Assembly (NCBI GenBank): GCA_964512995.1
Contig: CAZELM010000002.1
Coordinates: 1-64,000 of the forward strand
Direction: 5' to 3'
From: CAZELM01 sp964512995
Lineage (GTDB): Bacteria; CSSED10-310
DNA: 64,000 nt
Shown here one piece after another: positions 63,700 through 64,000 of this stretch (position 1 is the first letter of the stretch; each line of letters begins with the position of its first letter). Both the position numbers and the translations under genes were made by a program. Under the pieces are notes generated by a model. It was given only the letters and a program-made list of their open reading frames with translations, was not told the DNA's origin and did not search any database.

Positions 63700-64000
63700 T
63701 CAAATGAACCACTTCGAGCGGATCCAATCAATCGTATCTTTAAGAGTGACCTGGATATCCCGGGGTTCCCAGGACAATTCCTCCCGAATCTTTTTCGTTG
63801 ATAAAAATTGATGTTTCCCTGCGAATTCGCGGATCAAATCCATGGTTATCTGACGTTGGGTTCCCGTGAATTTTGAAGATATCCAATCCAGGCAACACAA
63901 CGGAACCAAAAGCGGCACGGGCAAAGTCCCCACTGGCATCCGAATCGTTCTGTCTAATTCATTCAGTTTCCTCAAAAGAGTCATCATATCGAAGTATTCT
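63700..64000 (-). CDS. NAD-dependent epimerase/dehydratase, C-terminal part
   Basis: About 100 residues are present and the frame stays open to the window edge, so the 5' part lies beyond 64000. The end TKKIREELSWEPRDIQVTLKDTIDW is the usual finish of extended SDR enzymes (K-x-LGW-P, then an amphipathic helix), with VPLLVPLCCLDWISSKFTG before it as in dihydroflavonol-reductase-like members. It is convergent with nothing and precedes rnpB on the same strand. The substrate cannot be told from this fragment. Confidence 0.7.
   Translation of the reverse strand, partial: EYFDMMTLLRKLNELDRTIRMPVGTLPVPLLVPLCCLDWISSKFTGTQRQITMDLIREFAGKHQFLSTKKIREELSWEPRDIQVTLKDTIDWIRSKWFI

Overview
The window comes from a diderm (Gram-negative-type) bacterium of an uncultured or poorly studied lineage. 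It encodes outer-membrane barrels, a LolA-like protein, an LpxL-type acyltransferase, an IHF/HU-like protein, bacterial RpoD, a split glycine decarboxylase (GcvPA plus GcvPB), a bactofilin and a class A RNase P RNA. The giant Thr-Pro repeat protein and the exosortase are typical of several candidate phyla, but the phylum cannot be fixed from sequence reading alone. No tRNA, rRNA, CRISPR array, insertion sequence, integrase or phage gene was seen.

Layout. Positions 1-562 are the end of a 133-bp tandem repeat array running in from the left. 814-8121 (-) is a compact envelope operon: DUF502 protein, exported class II glutamine-amidotransferase-like protein, signal-bearing YidD, TPR partner, B12-binding radical SAM protein and GT39-type transferase, followed by a DUF3078 barrel with its own leader. 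8307-16432 (+) holds a coiled-coil protein, bactofilin, a membrane-anchored PilB/GspE-like ATPase, a DUF4388/J/TPR fusion, DUF2062, archease, RtcB and a methyltransferase. 16563-19389 (-) is larB-larE-larC (nickel-pincer cofactor). 19657-23907 (-) is the Thr-Pro repeat surface protein. 24174-26614 (+) has an IMP-dehydrogenase-like protein without catalytic residues, then dapF.

26775-33706 (-) is a polysaccharide cluster: four GT4 enzymes in two duplicated pairs, a membrane protein, a helical protein and an SDR. It is followed by a CtpA-type protease (+) and an exosortase with a probable associated membrane protein (-). The repeat protein ends in an IPTL-like sorting tail (IPASSPSG, one membrane helix, RR), so this window appears to hold both a sortase-like enzyme and a substrate. 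37062-40546 has a TPR membrane protein, a DinG-type helicase and a lipoprotein.

40643-53778 (+) begins with rpoD and its promoter. Next comes a tightly coupled five-gene set (three radical SAM proteins, an acyltransferase and a GT2), the most promising uncharacterised pathway here, then an HU/IHF protein and gcvT-gcvH-gcvPA-gcvPB. The right end carries GT2 and GT39 enzymes, a TPR/beta-propeller lipoprotein, a DPPR-synthase-like UbiA protein, a secreted glycoside-hydrolase-like protein, LolA-like and barrel proteins, RNase P RNA and the 3' end of an SDR epimerase gene that leaves the window.

Much of the window serves the cell envelope: polysaccharide assembly, lipid or lipid-linked modification, surface protein sorting and outer-membrane biogenesis. 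The observations most worth checking are the IMPDH-like pseudoenzyme, the triple radical SAM/acyltransferase/GT operon, the exosortase with its variant signal, and the exported amidotransferase whose predicted nucleophile is Cys45 rather than Cys2.
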